Positions 11,871 through 22,966 of a DNA stretch of 64,000 bases are shown here, one piece after another. Position numbers and translations under genes: made by a program. Below the pieces are notes generated by a model. The model saw only the letters and a program-made list of their open reading frames with translations. It was not told where the DNA came from and ran no database searches. Position 1 is the stretch's first letter. Each line of letters starts with the position of its first letter. Source of the DNA: Curvularia sp. ZM96 (lineage: Eukaryota; Ascomycota; Dothideomycetes; Pleosporales; Pleosporaceae); assembly GCA_022457065.1 (NCBI GenBank), contig JAJGBQ010000001.1, positions 7,006,001-7,070,000 of the forward strand, read 5' to 3'.

Positions 11871-13301
11871 TCAAACCGCCTCACTTTTGCTTCCCTTGGA
11901 GAGGTATGCTGCCATAGGATCCGCCACCATGGTGCGTTTTCGACGATACTCTTCCATCTCCTCTTCATTCACTTGTCCAGTCATTTCATCGAGTGCACGC
12001 TTTCGGCTGGCTGCATCGGCCTTTGCTTTCTGGGCCTTGTCCGGAGCGTTGGGTACGTGTTCTTCCTGGGCCTCCTCTTCCTTCCATGCTATCTCCTTTG
12101 GAACTTCCTCAAGATCAGCGCCAGTTCGCATCCGATCCGCAAGCTCAAAAGCTTCCTTCCCTGCCTCGCCCGTGCAATACGAGTTTTTGACGGTTGAGTG
12201 ACAGCATGCAAAGCCCCATTGAAAGTTGGACCACCAGCTGCCCCAAACCGATGTGTGGTTGTTGAGCAGCACATCCTCTGGGTATTTCGATTTTGCCTTG
12301 ACCTTTGGCGCGCCCTTGATGCCTCCTCGCTCGTCGTATTCGACGTATCGCTCGTTTTCTGTGACGGCGACCTTGCGCAGTGTTTCGTCGGTGAACTTTT
12401 CTTGAGTTCCGTACTTCTCAGCCAGAGCTTTCTTTTTGGCTGCTGCAGCCTCTTCGGCTTCTTTGAGTTGCTTCTTCCGCATAACCTCGCCAGATGTTGG
12501 GTTGGCTTGCAGATGAAGCTTATTCTTGTCTCCGCGTTCTTGTGTCTCCCAGGCGTACCGCTGCGCCCTCTCAAACTCCGCTGCATCTCCAGATGCCTTC
12601 ATGAAGCCTTCCTCAGCTACCAGTTTGGCTGCATTATCTGCTGTTGCACCGCTGTCGACCATGGAACGCGTTTTGGGGTCGTATTTTGCCGAGTCGAGAT
12701 CTAAATTGAGTAGATACTTGGCAGTGTCCTCTCGTAATCGCAGGTTGCGCGTGGATGTGGCCTGTTTCCTTCCCATGTCGGTCTCAGCGTCGTATTTGTC
12801 ACCTTCATCCTCGTCATCTGACTTGTCGCCCTTCTCCGCTTCCTTTGCCTTTTTGCGAATCTCCTCCATGGTGTTGTACTCCTCAATGACCTCGACAAAG
12901 TTTGATGCATCATAGCCATTCCAGCGGTCGCGTTTCGCATCGAACCCCAATTGTACATCCTGAATGACCTCGTCTGCCTCAATATTCTTGCCTGTGTACT
13001 TTGCGCCTGCCTTACGCGGTCGACTCAGACAATCCTTCCTCTTGTGGGTCATGGCTCCGCAGTTCTCGCATGCGCCTTTGCGGAACTTTGTTGCAGCTGG
13101 ACCCGCTTTCTTGCCGCGATCATACCATTTTGAATCCTGCTCCTGCTTCTGGAGACGCTGGTGCTCTAGGTAATCGGTGTTGTCCTCACCATTCTCGTCG
13201 ACGGCGTAAAAGGGTTTCTTGGAGATGAAGGACGGAATGTACTCGTTGCGCTCTTTCGCGGCGGCAGACACGTCAGGTTTCTTGGGCTGTGAGGGCGGCA
13301 T
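11871..13301 (-). CDS. SLU7: Pre-mRNA-splicing factor Slu7
   Basis: Single exon, 476 residues. The CCHC zinc knuckle C-x2-C-x4-H-x4-C is at about residues 78-91 (CENCGAMTHKRKDC), followed by the strongly conserved block LGFDAKRDRWNGYD and then the family-typical LRLREDTAKYLLNLD and YVEYDERGGIKG. The C-terminal half is charged and contains SVWGSWW, a conserved signature of Slu7. Slu7 acts in the second catalytic step of splicing, helping to select the 3' splice site. The start is the ATG at 13301, because the longer frame to 13436 has no ATG and begins at GTG. It is transcribed divergently from REV3 across a 291-bp gap. Confidence 0.95.
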   Translation of the reverse strand: MPPSQPKKPDVSAAAKERNEYIPSFISKKPFYAVDENGEDNTDYLEHQRLQKQEQDSKWYDRGKKAGPAATKFRKGACENCGAMTHKRKDCLSRPRKAGAKYTGKNIEADEVIQDVQLGFDAKRDRWNGYDASNFVEVIEEYNTMEEIRKKAKEAEKGDKSDDEDEGDKYDAETDMGRKQATSTRNLRLREDTAKYLLNLDLDSAKYDPKTRSMVDSGATADNAAKLVAEEGFMKASGDAAEFERAQRYAWETQERGDKNKLHLQANPTSGEVMRKKQLKEAEEAAAAKKKALAEKYGTQEKFTDETLRKVAVTENERYVEYDERGGIKGAPKVKAKSKYPEDVLLNNHTSVWGSWWSNFQWGFACCHSTVKNSYCTGEAGKEAFELADRMRTGADLEEVPKEIAWKEEEAQEEHVPNAPDKAQKAKADAASRKRALDEMTGQVNEEEMEEYRRKRTMVADPMAAYLSKGSKSEAV

Positions 13302-13592
13302 GTTTGGTGTTGTAGGTTGCCTAAGAGGTGTTGAGTGATTCGAGAGGCCGATGGTGGTTGAAGCTTTCGGTAGCCGGAGCGGCGAAAGTGGAGAGCTAGT
13401 GCTGTAGGGCTGCAGCGACGATCTCGCGCATGTCACGGGACCGCGTGACTCGTGTTGCAGTGGACCGCGTTGACTTTTCTACGCCACCAGCTACTCATAG
13501 CGCGTGCGCCGTGTTGACATTCGGTTTTGGGTGGGCTCAAAGACAATGCAATACTGTTTTCTCCGACTCACCAGCACGCTGGCTATGCCACC
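13302..13592. promoter_or_regulatory. Shared bidirectional promoter, SLU7 / REV3
   Basis: 291 bp separate the two divergent start codons, so regulatory DNA for both genes must lie here or overlap their 5' ends. No specific factor site can be assigned from sequence alone. Confidence 0.6.
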
Positions 13593-16500
13593 ATGGAGAC
13601 GTTTCGCTTTCGCCTGAACTGCATCGACAACTATCAGGCTGCACCCACCGATCTCGATCCTCTGCTCCGGCGCAACCCTGGACCATTGAGTAGATTGGGT
13701 GCGCCTGAAGTGCCCGTCATCAGGGCATTTGGCGCAACTGAGACGGGTCAAAAAGTGTGCGCTCATATTCATGGAGCGCTACCATATTTGTACGTGGAGT
13801 ACAATGGGAGTCTGGAAACTGATGTCGGTAGGTGTGGTTTGTTGATGGCATGGCCATGATATACTGACAATGCGTAGTAAACTCGTACATCCTAGAGCTG
13901 CGCACTTCGATCGACCATGCCCTTGCCACTGCTTACCGACGAAACACTCACGATGCGAAATCAATATATGTTGGCCACATTTCACTGGTCAAGGGCGTTC
14001 CTTTCTTCGGATATCATGTTGGGTACACGGTCTTTCTCAAAGTCTACCTACTTAATCCTATGCACATGACCCGTTTTGCCGACCTCCTCCATCAGGGCGC
14101 CATTTTGAATCGGGTGTTTCAGCCATACGAAAGCCACCTACAGTATCTCCTACAGTGGATGTGCGATTACAACTTGTACGGGTGTGACTACATCGATTGC
14201 GCCAAAGTGCAATTTCGAGGACCAGTCCCTGATAGTGACGAGGTGGACACTACTGTTCATAAGTGGCACGATGCTTCAATTCCAGATGAATTCATGGCGG
14301 ATGAAGATCAGTATCCACGCCAAAGCCACTGCACCCTTGAAGTGGACATCTGCGTCCAAGACATCCTCAATCGGCATCAATTGCAATACCGCCCTATCCA
14401 CCACGACTTTCTGGAACGATCGAGTCAAATGCTTCAAAATCCCGATGATAAGTTTGTACCGTCTATGGCTGGTCTTTGGAGGGATGAAACACGTCGACGA
14501 AAACTTCGCATGGGCCTTACTAGTCCCTCTAGCAGTCCATTTCCTGCGGAAGCGCTAGTCTCAATGTCAGCAGATACGCGCGACACTAAGAAAGCGGGAT
14601 GGATACACGAAGATGAATACAGGGAGATCCTCGAGAGTTTGATTGAAGAAGAAAAACGGGGAAGAGATGAAGTGAGCTTTGACACTTTAGTCAAGCCTGC
14701 CGAAGACCAGTATCATATCAAGACTGCTGTAGAGAGTATCGAAGACCTCTATCCTGAAGTTCTATCTACACAAAGACTCCCAGACCACAACTTGGAAGAT
14801 GAGAATGAAACGTTTGAAGAGGGTGCCAGTCATGGCTTGGGTGGAGCCGACCTATTGTCAGACGACTTAGATCTGCCGCAGCATGATGATGTCAATCTTG
14901 GTGACGACGATAGCCGAAATCTAGCAGATGTGGATAATCAATCCGATGACGGGGGGCACTTAATGGACCCGCTCACTGTGTCTCTTTTCCAGGACGCCGA
15001 TGAAACGGCAGGGGACGATGCCCTCATTGATGAGGGTATCGATCTGGTCGATCCGAGTGACGAAGATGAACTACCGGATGTTGGCAGTCCTAGCGCTGTG
15101 CGCAAACGCCGCAATGAGCCTACTAATGAAGACTACAACAAGCGCCAACGGGTCTTACCAGAAGCACTCGGTACCGGCCGTCGCGTATCTTTTCGTAATG
15201 CTTTTGGTGAAGGCAACAACCAACCGGCAAGCTCAGCTCAGAGAAACACTTGGGAAGAGGCTCCTCCGGCTGGTCAGCTCTCTCAAGTAAGCATCAAAGC
15301 TCAAGGTCTTGGGGGGCCGACTACACTCTCTTTTCCTGTAGTGAAGAACCCCAATGCTCCCGAGACCTTACATCGCCTCAGTCAGTCAGGTTACTCCAAT
15401 TCTCAAGAGGGTCCAAAGACACCTGGAACTAAGCATCTCAATGTCAGGGCTTCACAGCGTTCTCCTGTTACCCCTTGGACCCATCAAAAGACATCACCAG
15501 CAATACCTGCAAGTAGTACACCAATAGCTCGTTCACAAGCCACGGCTCTGGTGAAGAAACTGAGCAAGTCATGTCGACATTATCGCCCTACAGTATATTA
15601 CGGATGTCTACCTCCAACAGCAGAGATTGTCGACAGTACTATGATGCACGCTGGACTGCCGCCTGTGATCTATCAAGATGCCTATTACAGTGATGAGAAA
15701 GACGTTCCGGATCGTCCTCGCGAATATGCAGGCAGGGAGTTCAAATTACAGAGCACCACATTGCCGTACCTTCCTCCGTTCGATCCAGCTGGTACATCTC
15801 TTGCCAATATCGGAGAACATCCGACAGTTGTGGTAGATAAGAAAGAACAAGCTGCAACGTACCAAGCAAGATCTAAACGCTGCGGTTTGCGTCATTGGGA
15901 ACTCTCAAAGCCACCACCCTCCTTTGAAGAAGTAAGAAAATGGACACTTCGTGAGGCAAGGCGACCCAAGGCGGGGAAACTGGACACAAAAAGGGAGCAT
16001 CTCTCCAAGCCTACTCTACGTAAATTCGAACCCGTAAGCCATCTCTCACAGATTGAGGGCCCGACACAGAAGAATCCCCATGGGTTTAAGTATTCTCAGA
16101 AACAGAAGGACACCAGTGTCAAGCACCAATCACAATACATGAGCATCATGAGTCTGGAAGTTCACGTAAATTCTAGAGGATCGCTGGCGCCGGATCCTGT
16201 CGAGGATGAGATACAATGCATCTTCTGGAGCGTGCAAGGCGAGGAGAATGCTGTCATCGATCGGCCACGCACAGGTATACTGTGCTTTTCTGAGGAGGAC
16301 AGCATAGCTGTACGCATTGCTAAACAAGTCCCAGTGGAGGTCGAATACGAGGAGGATGAGCTGGATCTCATCAATCGTCTAGTTGACATTGTCCGCCAAT
16401 TTGATCCAGATATACTCACAGGGTATGAAGTGCACAACGGCTCCTGGGGCTACCTGATAGAGCGTGCCAGAATGAAGTATGATTATAATCTTTGCGATGA

Positions 16501-18790
16501 ACTAAGCAGGATGAAATCTCAGTCAAACGGGAGATTTGGGAAAGAAGCAGACCGCTGGGGCTTCACACACACGTCCACTATACGGGTTACAGGCCGACAT
16601 ATGATCAACATCTGGAGAGCTATGCGCGGTGAGCTGAACTTGTTACAGTACACCATGGAAAACGTAGTATTCCACTTATTGCACAAGCGCATTCCGCATT
16701 ACCAGCACTCAGATCTGACCACCTGGTACGGGAATGGAAAGCCTCGAGATCTCTCCAAAGTTCTCAACTATTTTCTTACTCGCGTGCAGCTAAACCTGGA
16801 CCTTCTGGATGCCAATGATATAGTACCACGTACTAGCGAACAAGCGCGCTTGCTTGGGGTTGATTTCTTTGCCGTCATCTCCCGAGGCTCGCAATTCAAA
16901 GTAGAGTCTACTATGTTTCGTATTGCAAAGCCGGAAAACTTCATCCTTGTCTCGCCAAGCAGGAAGCAGGTCGGCCAACAAAACGCCCTGGAGTGCTTGC
17001 CCCTTGTTATGGAACCTCAGAGCGCCTTCTACTCTAGCCCAGTACTAGTGCTAGACTTCCAATCACTCTACCCGAGTGTCATGATAGCTTACAACTATTG
17101 TTACTCGACCTGCCTTGGACGTATCGTCAGCTGGCGTGGCCGCAACAAAATGGGCTTCATGGACTTCAAGCGTGAACCCCAACTATTGGAGCTGTTGAAG
17201 GACTACATCAACATTGCGCCAAACGGTATGATGTACGTCAAACCAGAGATGCGAAAATCGTTGCTCGCGAAGATGCTTGGTGAGATTTTGGAAACCCGAG
17301 TTATGGTCAAGAGTGGAATGAAGGAGGACAAAGATGATCATACACTTCAGAAGCTGCTCAATAACAGACAGTTGGCATTGAAGCTGCTGGCCAATGTCAC
17401 TTATGGCTACACATCCGCTTCATTTTCAGGGCGGATGCCATGCTCTGAAATTGCCGATAGTATTGTTCAATCCGGTCGGGAAACCCTTGAGAAGGCGATT
17501 GCAATCATCCATGCTACGGAAAAATGGGGCGCTGAGGTTGTCTATGGAGACACCGATTCGCTTTTCATACATCTGAAAGGGCGTACGAAGGATCAAGCAT
17601 TCACAATCGGTGAAGAGATTGCTGCTGCTATCACTGCTGCAAACCCACGACCCATCAAGCTCAAGTTCGAGAAGGTGTACCATCCTTGCGTACTGCTTGC
17701 TAAGAAACGATATGTGGGCTTTAAGTACGAACACAGAAACCAGAAAGAGCCAGAGTTTGACGCAAAAGGCATCGAAACTGTTCGCCGAGATGGGACGCCC
17801 GCGGAACAAAAGATTGAAGAAAAGGCGCTTAAGCTTCTTTTTCGAACTGCAGACCTCAGCCAAGTAAAGCATTACTTCCAAGAACAGTGCGCCAAAATCA
17901 TGGAAGGGCGTGTCAGCATCCAGGATTTTCTCTTTGCCAAAGAAGTCAAACTGGGCACATATTCCAATAAAGGACATGCACCACCCGGTGCTCTTATCGC
18001 TACGAAACGCATGCTCGTCGATCCACGTGCAGAACCACAATACGGCGAACGCGTCCCATACGTTGTCATCACTGGCGCACCAGGAGCCCGACTCAGCGAC
18101 CGCTGCGTCAGTCCAGAGACCCTGCTACAAAACGACCACCTGGAGCTTGACGCGGAGTACTACATTTCCAAAAACCTGATTCCTCCGCTCGAACGCATCT
18201 TCAATCTCGTTGGCGCCAATGTCCGACAATGGTATGACGAAATGCCTAAGATTCAACGTATACGTAACATTTCCATTCCTATCGCACCAAAATACGATAA
18301 CAACGGCAATGTCCTCATAGGCGGGGGCAACAACTCTCTCAAGAAGACACTAGAAAGCTACATGAAATCCTCGAATTGCCTAGTATGCCGTTCCAAACTC
18401 AGCCCTCCTGCATCTACGCACTTTTCTGACGATGCTTACGCCATGCTACCGCTGTGTGCAAAGTGTATCAAACGTCCAGCACATTCGCTTCTCGCACTGA
18501 AATATCGCATCTGGAGTAGCGAGACGAGAGTAGCCGAGGTAGACACTGTGTGTAGACGATGCTCGAATCTAGCGTGGAACGAAGAGATTCGATGTGATAG
18601 TAGGGATTGCCCAATATTTTATACTCGCACCAAGGAGAAGAGCCGGTTGGCAGCGTTAAGGGATAACGTAGAGCCAGTTGTTGACATCATTCAGGCTCTG
18701 GGAGAGACGGATGAGGAGGGAGCAATAGAATATGAGAGCGGATTGAGCAGACAAGGTAATGATGATGATGATGATGAACTTAAATGGTAA
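13593..18790 (+). CDS. REV3: DNA polymerase zeta catalytic subunit Rev3
   Basis: Exons 13593-13827 and 13878-18790 (50-bp intron); 1715 residues, normal for fungal Rev3. The N-terminal family B exonuclease-like part begins METFRFRLNCIDNYQ and continues with LPYLYVEYNGS. A long acidic, poorly conserved region follows (about residues 300-600). The polymerase core has motif A DFQSLYPSVMIAYNY (from about residue 1138), motif B LLANVTYGYTSASFSGRMP and motif C YGDTDS (about 1301-1306, catalytic Asp pair). The C-terminus has two metal-binding cysteine clusters: C1579/C1582 with C1605/C1608, and a second starting C1637/C1640, which in yeast binds an Fe-S cluster and the accessory subunits. It performs mutagenic translesion synthesis in the nucleus. 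The tail ends in a short Asp run from a GAT repeat. Confidence 0.96.
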
Positions 18791-19348
18791 TTTTTCTTGA
18801 AGGGGCGGAAGTTTGTATACCCATTTACCCGTACACGATTGTTATGCTAGACATAAAAATGTATTAATAATGTTTGATTGCACCATGTACGACTTGATAA
18901 TGACCAACTTCGTCAGTAGAGAGATAGAGTATTGAAACACCGCAGTAGTCACATGCTGAAAATGATAATCACATTATCATGTACAATAGTTTCGCGTTTC
19001 GGTAGTTCTTCTGCTCTAGAGAAGATAAAAGGAATTAAGTATTAAAAATGTCTTTACAGGAATTCTATCGCCCAGAAGAATATGTGAAGAGGACTTTTTC
19101 AATGCCGAGTTCCAACCATGTCTCCATAACGCCCAATTTGGATGCCGAACCAACGCATCCTTCGTAAAAAGAAGTAACAAAAAGAATATGACAGCCCTTC
19201 AATAAAAGCTTGCTTGGCGCCTAGGTTTTTATCGAATATTTGCTTCTTTCTGCTTTCCCACTCTTGCGCCTCGTCCTTCCTCCTCATATTGCTTCTTCTC
19301 CTCTTCGTCCACCGAATCCTACTCGAATTCCTAGCAACGGAGCTCACC
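18791..19348. other. Intergenic, AT-rich 3' flank
   Basis: 558 bp between the 3' ends of REV3 and a small minus-strand hypothetical gene. An 82-codon minus-strand frame at 19099-19347 could be a 3' exon of that gene, but no acceptable splice pair with normal intron length was found. Confidence 0.45.
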
Positions 19349-19831
19349 CTACCATCTTAAACTCTTCTCAGAATCGCTCAACCACAGCTTCAGCTTGTTG
19401 ACTCTGGCAAACGCTTCTTCTCTCCGTTTGAGCGGCATATTTTCATACTCATATTTGTTCGAGTTGTCCTTGCACTGCGGTTTCCAAGCAATGACTTCGT
19501 TATTGTTTTTTGTATTGGCGCCGATGGCGAAAGGGGTGGTGGTTTCATCCACACGATAAGTCAGCCCATGTAGGCCATTGTCATTCTCTTTTGGAACCGT
19601 CGAAGATAGCGGCGGAGAAGGAGGCACAACTATCGTTGCGGCCTCGGGTACCTTCTGGTTGGAAAGGGGGGCGACGATGCTGGCTCTGATTACGGAGAAG
19701 AAGGTGCGAGATCGTAACGATGGTGTGTCAGATCCGGTTGTCGTGATGATGTTTGCTTCGCTGAGTAAAGAGTTTGTGGAACTTTTGTTCGATGGAGTTG
19801 GCGAAGGCGGAGGGAGATAGGACCAGCGCAT
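19349..19831 (-). CDS. Hypothetical protein, 160 residues
   Basis: Single frame from an ATG at 19831 to a stop at 19349. The N-terminal half is rich in Ser, Thr and Pro. The C-terminal half is hydrophilic with a basic helix-like end (KRREEAFARVNKLKLWLS). No signal peptide, membrane span, cysteine pattern or known domain is visible. It reads like a real low-complexity fungal protein rather than a shadow of another gene, because no gene lies on the opposite strand. Length alone is weak evidence. A longer spliced version running into 19099-19347 cannot be excluded. Confidence 0.35.
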   Translation of the reverse strand: MRWSYLPPPSPTPSNKSSTNSLLSEANIITTTGSDTPSLRSRTFFSVIRASIVAPLSNQKVPEAATIVVPPSPPLSSTVPKENDNGLHGLTYRVDETTTPFAIGANTKNNNEVIAWKPQCKDNSNKYEYENMPLKRREEAFARVNKLKLWLSDSEKSLRW

Positions 19832-20986
19832 GATCGCGGGTGGTTGGCGATGGAGATGGGGTTGTAGGAGCAGTCAAGCAGGACGTTCGATCTGACATGA
19901 GAAGGGAACAGACTTTTTAGAAAGGACTCATTGATGGAGAACGTTGGTTTCAGATTGCTGTGTAAACAAAAGTATTGATGGTAGCAAATACTTTATCACC
20001 ACGTGTGCGCGAACCAGAATATGAGCTTCGCGCCAAACAAGGTATGTATGGACATAAAAGCTAAACGTCCCTGCAGAAACCTACCGTGGTGCAAGTGGAT
20101 GGGCAAAGCCCGGGGCTTGCTGTGGTGACAAACTACCTGGTTGCCCAGTCTATGTAATAGGTTGTGCGGTACGGTGATTGCTCCGCCTGTTGAGCAACCG
20201 TCACGGGGCACCTGGTGGACGTACGCCCTTGCGTTGTGGCTGGAGCCTCTCGATGATAGGAGAAGGATAGTTGCATAATAAGCAAGATTGTCAAACAAAG
20301 TTTGTCCCTTCGCAAGCCACAATTCCCCGCTACAGCTCAAACATCGGTTGCCTATTGTTTCACATATTACTTCTTTTCGACAACTTAACGTTTGAGATTA
20401 TATCGATGCTATGACGGGACGGAAGAAGATGCTATAGGTAAAGCTGCCGACTCCACACGCCAGAAAAGATCCTAGCGTTGCGTAACCCAGTTGTTAGGTA
20501 GTGCTCAAGATACGCCTCTACCCAAGGAACATACAAAATCAACCCACGGTCCTGTCATCAAGACGGTTGGTATAGACATTTTCGATACATGCAGAATCTT
20601 CTATTTTAATCTTCATAGTACCTTAACTCCGCCATGTATTTGCATTTGCATTGGCGTCACAACCACTTTGACCGTTAGTAGAAGAGAAATCGGTCAGAGG
20701 CTGCACTCGTCTTGGACTCATTCAACGCGAAGGTACGAACACTATTATTCAATACAGGCACATACTTGCTCGGTCAAACGATGTATCTCCAATAATAGAA
20801 TTCTCAAACATCAACATCACCTTCTAACACTATATGATCCAATTCACAAAACTCAAAGCCCAAGACACATTCTAGTTCCGTGAACGCCTATAACCATCTC
20901 TGCATATACTCACCCACCTACCCTAGCCATCATTCTCAGCCTTGATCCACACCTTCCACATTACGCCTCTCCTCAATCTACTCTAT
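19832..20986. other. Intergenic, no gene seen
   Basis: About 1.15 kb. A 130-codon plus-strand frame at 20491-20883 is Cys/His/Thr-rich without any motif and is not supported. Nothing else stands out. Confidence 0.5.
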
Positions 20987-21222
20987 AGAAGGAGCACTAC
21001 CTCGTTCTAATCAAGGCTTGTACCCTTTGTTCACAGGAGGGACACTGTCTCATTCTGCTGGCTCAGACGCCTCCTTGTTCGCAGGAGCAACACTATCCTG
21101 TCCTGTCTTAGGCTCGCACTCCTCGTACGCAGGAGGAGCACTGCTTGGTGCCGATTCAGGCTGGGTCGCGGATGCAGAAGGGGCACTACCTCGTGTTGAT
21201 TCAGGCTCAAACTCGTCCAAGT
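20987..21222. repeat. Degenerate 48-bp minisatellite, five units
   Basis: Units start near 20987, 21035, 21083, 21131 and 21176, so spacing is 48, 48, 48 and 45 bp. Each begins with a version of AGGAGGAGCACT on the plus strand. All spacings are multiples of three. The three right-hand units and part of the second encode the tail of the small membrane protein on the minus strand; the rest lies beyond its stop codon. Confidence 0.75.
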
Positions 21223-21394
21223 AAGCCTGGCGTGCACCTCGAACCTTCCACGCCATGAAGATCCACCAGCCGATGATTAGTAAGGCCATGAGGGCTAAGG
21301 GGGACGCTATCAGGGGGATCTTGTCCACGATGTTCTTAGAAGATTTATCGCGGGCCTCAATGGAGGACTGACGGGGCTGGTAGCAAGGAGCCAT
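21050..21394 (-). CDS. Small single-pass membrane protein with PPxY motif and repeat tail
   Basis: Single exon, 114 residues, ATG at 21394. A short polar N-terminus is followed by one strong hydrophobic span of about 20 residues (PLALMALLIIGWWIFMAW), then a basic stop-transfer patch KVRGARQ. A Glu/Ser/Pro-rich tail of about 65 residues follows. The tail is built from imperfect 16-residue repeats with the core GSAP/SSAPPA/SVAPA, encoded by the minisatellite at 20987-21222. One unit contains SAPPAYEE, a PPxY motif of the kind bound by WW domains of Rsp5/Nedd4-family ubiquitin ligases. By the positive-inside rule the tail is probably cytosolic. A role as a ligase adaptor or substrate is only an inference. 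No family was recognised. Confidence 0.6.
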   Translation of the reverse strand: MAPCYQPRQSSIEARDKSSKNIVDKIPLIASPLALMALLIIGWWIFMAWKVRGARQAYLDEFEPESTRGSAPSASATQPESAPSSAPPAYEECEPKTGQDSVAPANKEASEPAE

Positions 21395-21768
21395 GTTTAT
21401 TTCTCCGGTTGGAATGGAAGCTAGTGAATAGAGGGTGGATTGATAGTTAGTGAGTTTGGAGCTGTTAAATGAGAGCTGATGAACGGAAAGGTGAGTTCTA
21501 TGTAAATCACAGGGTATTTGTAGTGTTGCAGAGCCAGGCGTTGTGCCAACACGCCGTGCAAGGTGGAAGACAAGATCGTGCTTGTTCACAGTGTCATAGC
21601 AGTCGCAGCAGGTTTGCAAGCCTGACACTGTTCTTCAGTACACGAGGGCCAGTACCAAACAATACCAAGTAGCAATCTGCATTTTCGGCGATGCGAGCTT
21701 CAATTCCTGGTATCTTGAGTGATGTTACATGTTATTGAAACACAGTCCTAATGTACATTCGTTGCAAT
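21395..21768. other. Intergenic
   Basis: 374 bp holding the promoter of the small membrane protein and the 3' flank of the twin-CX9C gene, both on the minus strand. No feature was recognised. Confidence 0.45.
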
Positions 21769-22782
21769 TCAACCCCATCCCCACAGTGTTTTGATGGTAT
21801 CACCAAACGTCGCTTGGCCAGCTTCTCTCCTCTTCATACGAGCCACTCGTTCCTCGATGAATGTCTGTTCCAGCTGCTTCGCAACACCATTCTGAGCCCT
21901 CAGCTCGCCCAACACAGCTAATCTCTCAATCTCGCGCTCATCTGGTGTCAGATTCTCAAGCTTCTTCTCATATTCTTTCCGTGCTTCTGGTTTGATCTGG
22001 GCCCAAATGTCGCTTTCATCTGCGCTATTCAGATCCCCAGTCTTGGCTGCTTGAGCCGTCCCGGTGTTTTGAGATACGCCACCCATTGCTTGCGAAACAT
22101 TGCGCTTGGATAAGACGCTTTCAAATTTTGGAATCGGCCGGCCTTCCGCCTTTGCCTTTTCTATCTCGGCCTCTTGCTGAAGCATACGCTGGTATAACTT
22201 ATCGGCGTGCATCTGTATCCGTTCATCCTCCTCGGGGGAGCGCGCATCCATGGTCATGTAGCCCAAAGCCTTTAGAAACTTGGACTGCATATCGTAGCAG
22301 CGGTTGAACTTGCGGGACTCGGCGTTGCACATTGTTCCCTGGGACCACCACGTCTTGGGATTTCGGAAGCACTCGAATTGCTCCATGTACTCTAGGGCAC
22401 AGTTTTCCATTGCGATTCGGCCGATGGAGGCCTTGCGGTCGTTGTAAGCATCGACTAAATCTCGAAGTCGGTCTTGCTCAGACTTTCCGCGGTTGTCGAG
22501 GACTTCTTGGGGCGTATAGTTTTTCCAGAGATGGGCGTAGCGGCCATCCTGGAACTGAGATTGTGGAGGAACCCATGGCTTCTGGGCTTCGGTCTGTTCT
22601 TGCGGTTGCGACGGGGTGGGCGTGGATACGGGCGTTTGTGTTTCGGCGGGCTTTTCTTTGGGAGCAGATGGCAATGCAGGCTTTGGGCCTGTAGGGGCTT
22701 CTTTGGTGAGAAATTCACGGAGAGAGGGGTCGAGCTGGTCTTTGCCGCTTGGGCTGTTGTTGCTGCCCCATAGCCAGCCCAT
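21769..22782 (-). CDS. Twin CX9C (CHCH-type) protein, probably mitochondrial
   Basis: Single exon, 337 residues, ATG at 22782 with the longer upstream frame rejected for lack of ATG. A Pro/Gln/Thr-rich N-terminal third is followed by a helical domain with two exact CX9C motifs: C128-x9-C138 (CALEYMEQFEC) and C152-x9-C162 (CNAESRKFNRC). This is the signature of proteins oxidised by Mia40 in the mitochondrial intermembrane space. The C-terminal half is charged and helical (KKLENLTPDEREIERLAVL) and ends GDTIKTLWGWG. Most twin-CX9C proteins are 70-150 residues, so the long extensions are unusual. Similar long fungal proteins exist but I cannot name a function. It shares a 184-bp promoter with the AME1-like gene. 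Confidence 0.72.
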   Translation of the reverse strand: MGWLWGSNNSPSGKDQLDPSLREFLTKEAPTGPKPALPSAPKEKPAETQTPVSTPTPSQPQEQTEAQKPWVPPQSQFQDGRYAHLWKNYTPQEVLDNRGKSEQDRLRDLVDAYNDRKASIGRIAMENCALEYMEQFECFRNPKTWWSQGTMCNAESRKFNRCYDMQSKFLKALGYMTMDARSPEEDERIQMHADKLYQRMLQQEAEIEKAKAEGRPIPKFESVLSKRNVSQAMGGVSQNTGTAQAAKTGDLNSADESDIWAQIKPEARKEYEKKLENLTPDEREIERLAVLGELRAQNGVAKQLEQTFIEERVARMKRREAGQATFGDTIKTLWGWG

Positions 22783-22966
22783 GTTGGATTGCAATGCTGT
22801 TGGCTGTGTTGCGAGGCGTGGGCAGCAAGTGGAATTATTGCGGGGATGATGAGGGCGGAAGTCCGGGCACTGGGCCTTGCATGTCAGCGCGTCAACCCTC
22901 AACTCTCCAACACGACTACGCGACCACGACAGGTCCGCACGCCGAATTGCCACCACCTCCATCGTT
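22783..22966. promoter_or_regulatory. Shared bidirectional promoter, twin-CX9C gene / AME1-like gene
   Basis: Only 184 bp separate the divergent ATGs, so the two genes must share regulatory DNA. Confidence 0.55.

Noticed and set aside
13302..13436. 45-codon N-terminal extension of SLU7
   Set aside because: The extension begins at GTG and lies in the shared promoter; the ATG at 13301 gives the expected start.
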